Below, piece after piece: positions 27,190-35,585 of a stretch of DNA of 64,000 bases. The position numbers and the translations under genes are program-made. The DNA is from CAMPKL01 sp963817465 (GTDB taxonomy: Bacteria > Acidobacteriota > Terriglobia > Bryobacterales > UBA6623): positions 1-64,000 of the forward strand of contig CAWFOP010000019.1 in assembly GCA_963817465.1 (NCBI GenBank), given 5' to 3'. The notes under the pieces were generated by a model. The model was not told where the DNA came from. It was given only the letters and a program-made list of their open reading frames with translations, and ran no database searches. Numbering within the stretch: position 1 is the stretch's first letter; every line of letters starts with the position of its first letter.

Positions 27190-29421
27190 GCGGCCGGTTT
27201 TTCCTTACGGCCTGCGGTCTCGCCGTACGAATAGCCGTAGTCGCGGTAATAGCCGTAGTCCACGTGATCGAGCCGGATGCGGTTCATCACAAAGCCCAAC
27301 ATCTCGACTTGCGCGTCGTCGAAGTTCTGTTTGGTGCGCACCAGTGACCGCTGATTGGTCTGATCGGAGACGACCAGCGCGACGGCTTCGACGAGCCGCC
27401 CGAACGTCCTGGCGTCGGAGAGCGCCAGCGCCGGAGGCGAGTCGATCACGACATGCTCGAAGCGTTCGGCCGCCAGCTCGAGCAGCGCCGCCAAGCGCGG
27501 CGAGTGCAGCAAGTCCGAGGCCGCCGTTGTCGAGCGTCCGGCCGCCAGCACCGACAGTCCGGGCACGGCGGTCGGGCGCACGATCGCGTCGATCTCCGCC
27601 TCGCCTTCCAGGTACTCGCGCAGCCCCGGCGCCTGCGGAACGCCGAGGTGGCGATGGCAGTCCGGCCGGCGCATGTCGCCGTCGATCAGCAACACCTTGC
27701 GGCCGAGTTGCGCCAGCGAGCACGCCAGGTTCAACGAAAGGGTCGTCTTGCCTTCTTGCGGCTGGGCGCTGGTGAGCAGAATCCTGCGCATCGACGAATC
27801 CCAGCCCAGCAGCACCGAGCTGCGCAGCGTGCGGTACGCCTCGGCCAAGCCGTCGCTCGGCGCCCAATGCTCGACCGTCTGCGCGCCGGAGGTCTCGTCA
27901 TCGGGACGCAAAATCAGCTTCTTGAGATGCGGTCCGCTGCTGTGCGGCACCACCGCCAGCAGGTTCAGCCCGGTCAGGCGCTCCACTTGCTCAGGCGAGC
28001 GCACCGCCGTGTCGAACTGCTCGCGCACGAACGCCAGAACGATCCCGACAACAAGCCCGGCCGCAAGCCCGGACAGCCCGTTTAGCGCCGTCCGCGGGCG
28101 GTAAGGCTCATTCGGCACTTCCGCCGGATCGAGCACCGCGATGTTCGACGCGCGCAGTCCCGCCGTCAGGCCCGCCTCCTTGAGCCGCTGCAGCAACCCG
28201 TCGTAGAGCTGCCGATTCGTCTCCGCGTCGCGCTTCAAGATGTCGTAACGGATGAAATCCGTGCTGATCTCGTTGACCTTGAGGCGCTGCTCATCCGCCG
28301 CGGCGCCCAACAGGGTCTCGCGCCGCTTGGCGACCTCGAAGCTCTCTTGCAAGCTCGAAAGCAGGCGTGTCTTTTCCGCATCGAGCGCCTTCACCAGCTC
28401 GTCGATCTGGTTGCGGATGCGTCGCGCCTCCGGGTAGCCGGGCGCAAACGTCACCAACAGACTCGCGTACTGTCGCCGCAGGTCGGCCACCTGCTTCTGA
28501 AACTCGCTGTAGGTTTCGCTCGACAGGCTCCCGGGCAGCTTGTCGGCCCGCCGGATCGCGTCCTCGGCGAGCAGCGCCAGCGACTGCTTTTGAATGCGAT
28601 CGGCCTGCGCCCGCGTCAACTCGCCTTCGAGCTGGGCCAGCTTTTCGGTCGTCAAGTCCTTGCGCTCTTCGACGAACAGAATCGAATGCTTCTCGGCGTA
28701 GTCGCGCAGCGCCCCCTCGCTTTTTTGGAGCTTGGCTTCGAGGTCGGCGAGCTGACTCCTCGAGCCACGCCGAGGCCTTCTTGGTGGCGAGCCACTTGGC
28801 CTGCAGGTTGTGCTCGACGAAGGCCTCGCCCAGCGCGTTGGCGACCTTTGGGGCCAGCAGCGGGTCGACCGATTCGTAGGCCACCGCGACGAGACGCGTG
28901 CCCTTCGACGGCCGCACGGTCAGCCGCTCCAGGAAGCGCTCGAGAATCAGCGGATGCACGTCGCCGGGGTAGGCTGCGATCTCTTCGTCGGTCAACCCGT
29001 GCCGCAGCTCGTTGCGCTCGTCGAGATGGAGCGCCGCGATCACCTGCTTGGCGAGCGTGCGGCTTTCGAGAATCTTGTACTGCGTCTCGATGTAGTCGGC
29101 TTGTTCGGGAAACAGCGGAAGCTCATGCTCGCTGATGTTTTCGAGCATCGGACGCTCGCGGTCGATCTGAATCGTGGTCGCCGCACGATAGATGCGGACG
29201 CTGCAATAGCTCCACAGCAAAGCCGCCGCCAGACCGGTCAGGGCGGCGCCGGCGACCAGGCGGCGGTGCGTGTGCAGGGTCCGCCAGTACTCCAGCAACG
29301 AAAAAGCCGGATCGGCCGCGCTTTCGTCCAGGCTGTAGATCGGCGCGGGCGGGTCCGGCGACCGCCGCCGCAGAGCGCCGGATTCTGGCGGGCGCTTGAG
29401 TCGATTGAGTTCGGGATTCAT
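27186..29421 (-). pseudogene. Wzc-like polysaccharide co-polymerase/BY-kinase, one frameshift
   Basis: The N-terminal Wzz-type half (from ATG 29419-29421) has a cytoplasmic stretch, a first helix GAALTGLAAALLWSYCSVRI, and periplasmic domain markers LFPEQADYIETQYKILESRT. At about 28755 an extra base shifts the frame after AWLEE. The correct continuation QLADLEAKLQKSEGALRDYA leads into the coiled-coil. Next come the second membrane helix (NGLSGLAAGLVVGIVLAFVR) and the tyrosine kinase domain: Walker A AQPQEGKTTLSLNLACSL, Walker A' KVLLIDGDMRRPDCHRHLG and Walker B HVVIDSPPALALSD. A Tyr-rich tail (YGYYRDYGYSYGE) is the autophosphorylation cluster. Such proteins set polymer length and drive export. 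The restored length of about 744 residues is normal. Confidence 0.88.
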
Positions 29422-29434
29422 CTTCGGCTTCCGG

Positions 29435-30358
29435 TCAGCGCCGCCAGATCACGACGCCGGTCGCCATCTGGATGACCGCCTCGGCCCCGCGGCTCCAGGC
29501 GCTCTTGGCCCCGCTGTTGGGGACGAACAAAATGTCCTTTGGCTCGAGAACGGGGTCCTCGTCCTTGCCTGCGAGTACGCGCTTGAGGTTGATCTGGAGC
29601 TCGAGGCGTTGGTCGCCCAAGCTGCGGATCACCCGCGCCCGCTTCAGCGCCGCCGTCCGCTCCGCGCCCTCGGCGAGCGAAAGCGCCTGCAACGCCGAGA
29701 GCCGTTCCTGGTTTTCGAGCGGGAAGCCGCCGGGCCGTCCCACCGCGCCCAGCACGTAAACCAGGCTCGCCGTCTCGACCTGCACCGTGTCGTGCGGCTC
29801 GACCCACACGTTGAGCTCTGGGGTGCGCTCTGCCAGCAGCGGCTTGACCGCGATGCTGCGTTCGGGGTCTCCGCCCGCGGCGGACACGGTGATCGTCTCG
29901 CCGACCTGTGGCGATAGGCCGCCGGCCAGCGCGAGCACGTCGAGCAGTCTCCGTCGGCCGCGCAACTGATAGATGCCGGGCGAGTTAACGGCGCCGAGCA
30001 CGCTCACGGGCTGGCTGGAGTACTCGATTACGCTCACGCGGATCTGGGGGTCGCGCAGCAGATTTTCGCCGTACAGGGCCCGCAGCCGCACCTCGAGTTG
30101 GCTCGGAGTCAGACCGCCCGCGTCGACCGCGCCGATCAGGGGCAGGCGAATCGATCCGTCCGCCGCGACGACCGCCTCGCCGCTCAGCTCCTCGACCTCG
30201 AAGACGTCGATTTCGAGGCGGTCCCCCGGGCCGCAGCGGTACTCCCCGCTCACGCCCGCCTCCGACGCGGCCGCACCGCGTTTGGAGACCGGTCCGGTCG
30301 CCGCCGCCGCGATCCCCGCCGCAATCAGCCCACACAGCATCAGCCTGGTCCAGCGCAT
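29435..30358 (-). CDS. Polysaccharide export protein, Wza-like (Poly_export + SLBB)
   Basis: This 307-residue periplasmic or outer-membrane component has a signal peptide MRWTRLMLCGLIAAGIAAAA. The Poly_export domain begins YRCGPGDRLEIDVFEVEELS and contains AADGSIRLPLIGAVDAGGLT. Two SLBB-type segments follow: PVSVLGAVNSPGIYQLRGRR and VYVLGAVGRPGGFPLENQ. A C-terminal helix AVIQMATGVVIWRR could be the outer-membrane anchor. No lipobox Cys is seen, unlike E. coli Wza. It lies 13 bp upstream of the Wzc-like gene, and the two form the export apparatus, with the CapD-like protein after them. The promoter of this operon should lie in 30359-30436. Confidence 0.9.
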   Translation of the reverse strand: MRWTRLMLCGLIAAGIAAAATGPVSKRGAAASEAGVSGEYRCGPGDRLEIDVFEVEELSGEAVVAADGSIRLPLIGAVDAGGLTPSQLEVRLRALYGENLLRDPQIRVSVIEYSSQPVSVLGAVNSPGIYQLRGRRRLLDVLALAGGLSPQVGETITVSAAGGDPERSIAVKPLLAERTPELNVWVEPHDTVQVETASLVYVLGAVGRPGGFPLENQERLSALQALSLAEGAERTAALKRARVIRSLGDQRLELQINLKRVLAGKDEDPVLEPKDILFVPNSGAKSAWSRGAEAVIQMATGVVIWRR

Positions 30359-30436
30359 AAGACTCGATGAGAAGATCGAGCGATGGCCCGGGGATCTTTA
30401 GCGGCGGAGGCTGAACTCTAGCAGGTGAACAACCGA

Positions 30437-30466
30437 TTGTCCCTTAGGGCTGCTGAGACCTATAAT
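30437..30466 (+). promoter_or_regulatory. Sigma70-type promoter for the amidase gene
   Basis: TTGTCC (30437-30442) and TATAAT (30461-30466) are separated by 18 bp, and a start near 30473 would give a leader of about 35 bases. A GAGGAGG element (about 30482-30489) follows within the leader. The divergent export operon begins on the other side of this gap. Confidence 0.6.
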
Positions 30467-30507
30467 CAGGCCCACGCCTCAACGAGGAGGCGTCTCCCAG
30501 TTCGCTC

Positions 30508-31890
30508 ATGCAGGTTCCGGAAACGCAGCCGTCGTTGCGCTTGCCCGACGCCGCGGGTCGTGCGGCGATCGAGCGCCTAGCCGCCGAGATCAAGGATCCG
30601 GTGGAGCGCCTACGCTATATCCGGCGCTGCGCCGAAGAGGCCTCCCGGCTGCCCGAGGTTGCCGATCGGGGCCCGCTCAAGGGCCGCGGCCCTCGCATCG
30701 TAGCCCTCGCCCAGTTCGGCCCCGACGCCGAGATTCTGCGCGATTTGCCGCTCAAAGACCGCCTGCTGCTGGCCCTTTATCGCGCCTGGCGGCGTTGGCA
30801 TCGCTGGGCGCGGGCCTTTCGCATGCGGCGTCTGGCGCCGGCCGGGGCCGCTCTCGCCTTGTCGCTGGTCTGGGGCTTCAGCACCGGGGTCGACTCGGGC
30901 AAGCAGGACCTGGTCGGCTCGCCGTCTCACCCCGACATCCTCGCCGAGACCTCGCCGGGCGAAGGCCTCGAGGTCTGGCAGGTCGAGACCGCCGGCGACA
31001 CCGAGCTCTACAGCAACGGGCTCGAAATCCACAATGACCATCTGACCCACAGCGAGCCGCGCCGCTACGCCGTGCTCAACGCCGGGCCCGGCCTCGACGA
31101 CATGAACGTCGCCTGGGATCGCGCCGACTGGCGCAGCAAGCCCGCCGGCATCATGTACCACACCACGGTCAGCGACACCGTGCCGCCCCTCGAGCGCTCG
31201 CAAAACCAGTTGATTCGCGACCGCTCCGAGCGGCTGCTTGGCTACATCGCCCGCGAGAAGCTCTACAACTTCGTGATCGACCGTTTCGGCCGCGTCTGGC
31301 GCCTGCTGCCGGAGACCGAGGTCGCCTATCACGCCGGCTATTCGATGTGGCAGTCGGCGGGCGAGCGCTACTTCAATCTGAACGACAGCTTCATCGCCGT
31401 CGGCTTCGAATCGCGCCCTGAAGCGGTGGGTCCCGACGTCCCCGCCGAGGTCGCCATCACCGATGCGCAAATTCGCAGCGCAGGGCTCCTTACGGCCATG
31501 CTCAGGGAGCGCTTCGGCATTTCTGAGGCGAATTGCGTAGCTCATGAGATGGTTTCACTGAATCCCGACAATTACCGGATCGGCTACCATACCGATTGGC
31601 TTGGCCGTTTCCCGTTCGAAAGGATCGGTCTGAGCGATAACTACCGCGAGCCGCCCGCAGCGGTCGCCGACTGGGGTTTTACGTACGACAAGTCCCTGTT
31701 GACGACGTTGGGCGGCGATGTTTGGCCTGGAATGAAGCAGGCGGTCCGCAGGTTCGCCCAAGAAGCGCGCTCCCGCGGTCTCTCGGAAGAGGAGCTTCGC
31801 CGCAGCCGTCGACAGACTTACATGCGGCTGCTCGGCAAGCTTCGCAAGGCAAAGAGTTCGATGACCAACGTCAGCGACGAGAGCGATTGA
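30508..31890 (+). CDS. Membrane-anchored N-acetylmuramoyl-L-alanine amidase (Amidase_2/PGRP type)
   Basis: This 460-residue protein has a cytoplasmic N-terminal region of about 110 residues rich in Arg, then one membrane helix LAPAGAALALSLVWGFSTGV. The extracytoplasmic domain contains SKPAGIMYHTTVSDTVPP (first zinc His), YNFVIDRFGRVWRLLPETEV, AYHAGYSMWQSAGERYFNLN, FIAVGFESRPEAVGPD and CVAHEMVSLNPDNYRIGYHT (later zinc His). That is the Amidase_2 fold, which cleaves peptidoglycan between MurNAc and L-Ala. A C-terminal, basic 'RRSRRQTYMRLLGKLRKAK' tail follows. The gene is 57 bp upstream of an actin-like ATPase on the same strand. A role in cell-wall remodelling linked to that filament is inference. 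Confidence 0.85.
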   Translation: MQVPETQPSLRLPDAAGRAAIERLAAEIKDPVERLRYIRRCAEEASRLPEVADRGPLKGRGPRIVALAQFGPDAEILRDLPLKDRLLLALYRAWRRWHRWARAFRMRRLAPAGAALALSLVWGFSTGVDSGKQDLVGSPSHPDILAETSPGEGLEVWQVETAGDTELYSNGLEIHNDHLTHSEPRRYAVLNAGPGLDDMNVAWDRADWRSKPAGIMYHTTVSDTVPPLERSQNQLIRDRSERLLGYIAREKLYNFVIDRFGRVWRLLPETEVAYHAGYSMWQSAGERYFNLNDSFIAVGFESRPEAVGPDVPAEVAITDAQIRSAGLLTAMLRERFGISEANCVAHEMVSLNPDNYRIGYHTDWLGRFPFERIGLSDNYREPPAAVADWGFTYDKSLLTTLGGDVWPGMKQAVRRFAQEARSRGLSEEELRRSRRQTYMRLLGKLRKAKSSMTNVSDESD

Positions 31891-31947
31891 GCTCTTCGCA
31901 GACCGATGTGTCCGCCCCCCGCGGACTTTTTGAGGAGGGAGCGACCG

Positions 31948-32931
31948 ATGGCCGCAGTCAAAGGATTGGATTTAGGAACCAGCCACATCGTGCTGGCCGA
32001 GCAGAAGAACGACAGCTTCAACTTCAACGCGCAGCTCAACGCGTTCGTGTCGATTCCGTTCTCGAAAGTGACGGAGCGCATGCTCGCCAAGGAAGAGATC
32101 TCGCACGCCGTTGAAGGCGCCGAGATCTTCGCCTACGGCAACCGCGTCGAAGAGTTCGCCAACATGCTCAACGGCGAAACGCGCCGCCCGATGAGCAGCG
32201 GTCTGCTCAACCCGCGCGAGCCCAAAAGCTTGCAGATGATCGAGATGGCGCTCGAACAGATCTGCGGCAAGGCCGGAAAGAACGACAAAATTTGCTTCAG
32301 CGTCCCGGCGGCGCCGTCCAGCAACCAACCGGACCTGATCTATCACGAGCGCACCGTCACGCAGATGCTCGAGCGGCTGGGCTACACGGTCAAGAGCCTC
32401 AACGAAGGACTCGCCATCGTCTACGCCGAGCTCGAAGCGGACAACTTCACCGGCATCGGCATGAGCTTCGGCGGCGGCATGTGTAACGTCTGCGTCAGCT
32501 ACCTCGGTTTGCCGGCGGTGACCTTCTCGACCGTGCGGGCCGGCGACTACATCGACCGCAGCGCGTCATCGGTCAGCGGCGAGACGATCTCAACGGTGCG
32601 GATGCACAAGGAAGCCGGCTACACGCTCAACGGCCTCTCGCGCAGCTCCATCGATCAGGCTCTTTCGGTCTACTACGGCGACGTGATTCGCACGATGGTC
32701 GACGGCCTCTCGCAGGCGTTGGGCGAAGCCAAGAAGCTGCCGAAGCTCGACAAGCCGCTCACCGTCGTCATCGCCGGCGGCAGCGCCATGGTCGGCGCCT
32801 TTCGCGACGAAGTGGAGAAAGCGATGCGCGCCAAGGAGCTGCCGGTCGAAATCGGCGAGATCCGCATGGCGGGCGATCCGCTCAACACCACGGCCCGCGG
32901 CGCGCTGATGGCGGCGCAGATCGAGATGTAG
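31948..32931 (+). CDS. Actin-like ATPase (ASKHA fold, MamK/ParM/FtsA-like)
   Basis: This 327-residue cytoplasmic protein starts at ATG 31948 with a GAGGAGGGA site. Phosphate-1 motif is VKGLDLGTSHIVLAEQ, phosphate-2 is GIGMSFGGGMCNVCVSYLGL, and the adenosine motif is LTVVIAGGSAMVGAFRDEVE. The connecting segments (LEQICGKAGKNDKICFSVPA and LGYTVKSLNEGLAIVYAELE) match the two-domain actin fold. It does not look like MreB or DnaK in length or signatures, and no FtsA membrane helix is present. Such proteins make filaments or act as chaperone-like switches. The upstream gene is a membrane-anchored peptidoglycan amidase, suggesting a spatial or regulatory link. Confidence 0.75.
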   Translation: MAAVKGLDLGTSHIVLAEQKNDSFNFNAQLNAFVSIPFSKVTERMLAKEEISHAVEGAEIFAYGNRVEEFANMLNGETRRPMSSGLLNPREPKSLQMIEMALEQICGKAGKNDKICFSVPAAPSSNQPDLIYHERTVTQMLERLGYTVKSLNEGLAIVYAELEADNFTGIGMSFGGGMCNVCVSYLGLPAVTFSTVRAGDYIDRSASSVSGETISTVRMHKEAGYTLNGLSRSSIDQALSVYYGDVIRTMVDGLSQALGEAKKLPKLDKPLTVVIAGGSAMVGAFRDEVEKAMRAKELPVEIGEIRMAGDPLNTTARGALMAAQIEM

Positions 32932-32950
32932 CCCGGCGATTGCAGGACGG

Positions 32951-32969
32951 CGGTCGTCAACCGCGACCG
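32951..32969. terminator. Hairpin in the gap between two convergent genes
   Basis: CGGTCG (32951-32956) pairs with CGACCG (32964-32969) across a seven-base loop. It sits in the 40-bp space between the actin-like gene and the convergent channel gene, and is followed by 'acttaagtttctt'. The stem is short and the T-run weak, so a shared bidirectional terminator is only plausible. Confidence 0.3.
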
Positions 32970-32971
32970 AC

Positions 32972-34330
32972 TTAAGTTTCTTCCAGCAGATTCGCGCCGC
33001 CCTCGGGCTTGCGCGCGCGTCTGGCCTGTTCCTCGATTTCCTGCGACTCGCTCGTCAAGTCGCCTTCGGCCGCTTGCACTCCCTGCTCGGGCGCGCGCGG
33101 CGCTTGCGCCGCCGCGGCGTCTTGCCGCCGCGGCTCGCGGGTGACCTGCACAGAAATGCCCTGCGGGAAGACCACCTCGCGCGCTTCATCCGGCATCGAG
33201 ATCCGCGCCGTAGCGAATGCCTTTTTGATCGCTCGAATGACCGCCGATCGAACCTTCACCCCGCTGAATACGGACGTGTCGACCCAGAAATAGACTTTCA
33301 AGTTGACCGTGGCCGCGCCCAACGAGTCGACGAGCACCAGCGACTCGGGGTCGCGCACGACTCCCTTACTGTCGAGCAGAACGGAGCGGGCCACGGCTTG
33401 GGCCTGTTCGATGGAGTCCTCGTAACCGATCCCGACGATGAAGTCGAAACGCGTGTTTGGGTTGGCGGTGTAGTTCGTGATCGTTTCCTTGTAGATCGTC
33501 GCGTTGGGGATTTGGACGTGGTTGCCGTCGAGGGTCATCAGCAGCGTCGAGCGCGCATTCACGCTTTGCACATAGCCCTCGTGGCCGGCGACGGAGATGC
33601 GGTCGCCGGTGGCGAACGGATTCTGCACGCTGATGAGCAGGCTGGCCAGGAAATTTTCAGCGATGTCGCGGAATGCGAAGCCGATGATCAAGCCGACCAG
33701 ACCCGTGCCTCCGAGCACGGTCACCGCCAGACCGCTGAGGCCTGAAATCTCGAGCACCAAATACAGGCCGATTAGGAAAATGGGAACCGCGATCGCCCGC
33801 GACAGCACGTTGCGTAGCAGATCGTTCGCCAGCCGCCGCGAGAGCAGTGAGCGCGACGTGCGCGCGAACCAGACCGTCGCGCCCCAAGTCAGCGCCAGCA
33901 GCAACAGGCTGAACACGATGAGCGGGCTTTGGCGGACCGCCTTCGCGCCGAGCTGCTTCACCTGGGCCCAGGCGGGCGATAGGTCCCAGATATCGGCCTG
34001 CGGCACCGTCATGCGGTTCACGACGGCCACGACGCCCTCGGTATTGCGGGCCAAGTCGCGCGCCCAATCGCGATGCCCCTCGCTGTCGGCGACGCCCGAC
34101 AAAAAGACGATGCCCTGATCGACGCGCGCGTCGACGTTGTTGAACCAGCCGGTCGCAGTGAGGATTCGCGACAGGCGCGCGGCGATGGCGTCGTCAGCGG
34201 CGACCGGAGCGACGCTGACGGGCTGCGCCGGAGCATCCGGGTTCTGCTCGGGCGTGGGCGCGGGTTGCTGGCACAGACCCGCGCCTGTCAGCAAGACGAA
34301 GAGGGCCGCGGCCTTGCAGGGTGATTTCAT
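32972..34330 (-). CDS. Mechanosensitive channel (MscS family) with periplasmic BON domain
   Basis: This 452-residue inner-membrane channel gates open on membrane tension to release solutes. After a signal-like start (MKSPCKAAALFVLLTGAGLC) comes a BON domain (about residues 45-110: DARVDQGIVFLSGVADSEGH). Helices follow (PLIVFSLLLLALTWGATVWF, SRAIAVPIFLIGLYLVLEIS), then the pore helix LGGTGLVGLIIGFAFRDIAE with NFLASLLISVQNPFATGDRI. The MscS beta domain contains NARSTLLMTLDGNHVQIPNA. The C-terminal tail is Glu/Arg-rich and disordered-looking. A BON-MscS fusion occurs in several Gram-negative groups. The gene is convergent to the actin-like ATPase and upstream of a serine hydrolase on the same strand. 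Confidence 0.9.
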   Translation of the reverse strand: MKSPCKAAALFVLLTGAGLCQQPAPTPEQNPDAPAQPVSVAPVAADDAIAARLSRILTATGWFNNVDARVDQGIVFLSGVADSEGHRDWARDLARNTEGVVAVVNRMTVPQADIWDLSPAWAQVKQLGAKAVRQSPLIVFSLLLLALTWGATVWFARTSRSLLSRRLANDLLRNVLSRAIAVPIFLIGLYLVLEISGLSGLAVTVLGGTGLVGLIIGFAFRDIAENFLASLLISVQNPFATGDRISVAGHEGYVQSVNARSTLLMTLDGNHVQIPNATIYKETITNYTANPNTRFDFIVGIGYEDSIEQAQAVARSVLLDSKGVVRDPESLVLVDSLGAATVNLKVYFWVDTSVFSGVKVRSAVIRAIKKAFATARISMPDEAREVVFPQGISVQVTREPRRQDAAAAQAPRAPEQGVQAAEGDLTSESQEIEEQARRARKPEGGANLLEET

Positions 34331-34408
34331 CGGAGAACCGCTCAGCAGGTTAGCAACCGATGGAGCGCACCGACCGCGGGCGCTGTTACCGGACTCGATA
34401 GGCGGCGG

Positions 34409-35302
34409 TTAGTCCGCGCGGCTGAGCAGGGTTTGGTCGCCGCAGACGAGGCGATCCATCTCGACGATGATCTTGGTCAGCGCTTCGCCGCCGCGGGGGT
34501 CTTCCATCAGCGCGACCGCAACGTATTTATGGGCTCCGGCCTCGATCAGCGCGCCGTCGGCGTGAAAGGTATGCCAGGTGCCGCTCTTGCGGAAAATCTC
34601 GTGGTCGGGCTTGTCGCCCAACCCCTTCACGAACTTGTGATGGATGGCCGGCTTCGACAGGATCTCCTTCATTTCCGCGCTGTAGCGCGGGCTGACGAGG
34701 CGGCCCTGCTCGAGCATCCAGAAAAAGCGCGCCACCTGATCGGCCGAAGCGCCGTGCGAGAGGTTGTGCAACGGGTCGCGCTTCCAGCGGTCGTTGGGTC
34801 CGCCGTAGGCCTTGCCGATCCACAGTCCGCCGTTGTGCGCGGGGTCGTAGAGGCGGTATCTGTCGCTGCGCAGGGTCTTGGCGATATAAGGGAAGCCGAT
34901 CAGCCGAACGGCCTCCGAGGCGGCCGCGTTGCTCGAATGCCGCACCATCTCGGTAAACAGCTCCTTGAGGGCGGGCGTGTAGCGCAGCGAGCCCTCCTGG
35001 ATGCGTTCAAAGCCCGCTAGCAGGATGGCGATTTTCGGCAAGCTGGCGGCGTAGATCATCTCCTCGCCGTTCAGCGCCGCGAAACGGGGATGGCGCTCGT
35101 CGCTGATATCGAGCAGCGCCACGGCCAGCCGTCCGGCGTCAAGCGCGACGCGCATCCGTGCGTCGCGGCGCAAGGCCTGTTCCAGCCGCGACTGCAAGCT
35201 CCGATCGGGCGAAGGGAGATCGCGCCAGGGTTCGGCCGAAGCCGTCATGGAAGAGAGCAGAAGAATGGCCGGCAGGAGCCGAGCCGCATGGGGGAAACGC
35301 AT
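34409..35302 (-). CDS. Serine hydrolase, class A beta-lactamase-like, exported
   Basis: This 297-residue protein has a signal peptide MRFPHAARLLPAILLLSSMTASAEP. The active site pattern of penicillin-recognising enzymes is visible: SxxK in MIYAASLPKIAILLAGF, an SSN triad in MVRHSSNAAASEAVRLIG, and KSG in EIFRKSGTWHTFHADGALIE. The usual omega-loop Glu is not evident, so it may act as an esterase or peptidase rather than an antibiotic-hydrolysing enzyme. The C-terminus GGEALTKIIVEMDRLVCGDQ is like the family's last helix. It lies 79 bp upstream of the channel gene. Confidence 0.8.
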   Translation of the reverse strand: MRFPHAARLLPAILLLSSMTASAEPWRDLPSPDRSLQSRLEQALRRDARMRVALDAGRLAVALLDISDERHPRFAALNGEEMIYAASLPKIAILLAGFERIQEGSLRYTPALKELFTEMVRHSSNAAASEAVRLIGFPYIAKTLRSDRYRLYDPAHNGGLWIGKAYGGPNDRWKRDPLHNLSHGASADQVARFFWMLEQGRLVSPRYSAEMKEILSKPAIHHKFVKGLGDKPDHEIFRKSGTWHTFHADGALIEAGAHKYVAVALMEDPRGGEALTKIIVEMDRLVCGDQTLLSRAD

Positions 35303-35585
35303 ACCGGATGTGGCAGCTGTCTAGGTCAGGATAGTCCCGGTCGCCTTGCGGACGCAACGCCGCTTCCCCTGTTCGAGGTTTTTAGAATGTTTCACGATTG
35401 ATTTAATTGGACTTAACGCCGGCAAGCCGCGAGAGGTATTGCCGCCGCCGCTCATACTGGAGTCGTAGGGGTCCGGCGCCGGAATCGAGTCTTTCGCCGC
35501 CGGATTGATTGCGTTTTCTCCTGTTCCCTCTTGTTTGGCGCGGGGCGGTTCCGGCGGGCGGTGCCGGAGCCGCCCGGCGTATTTG

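Noticed and set aside
26700..30350. Search for complete glycosyltransferase or flippase genes in the exopolysaccharide locus
   Set aside because: None found; only export (Wza-like), co-polymerase/kinase and the orphan CapD-like protein are present in the window.
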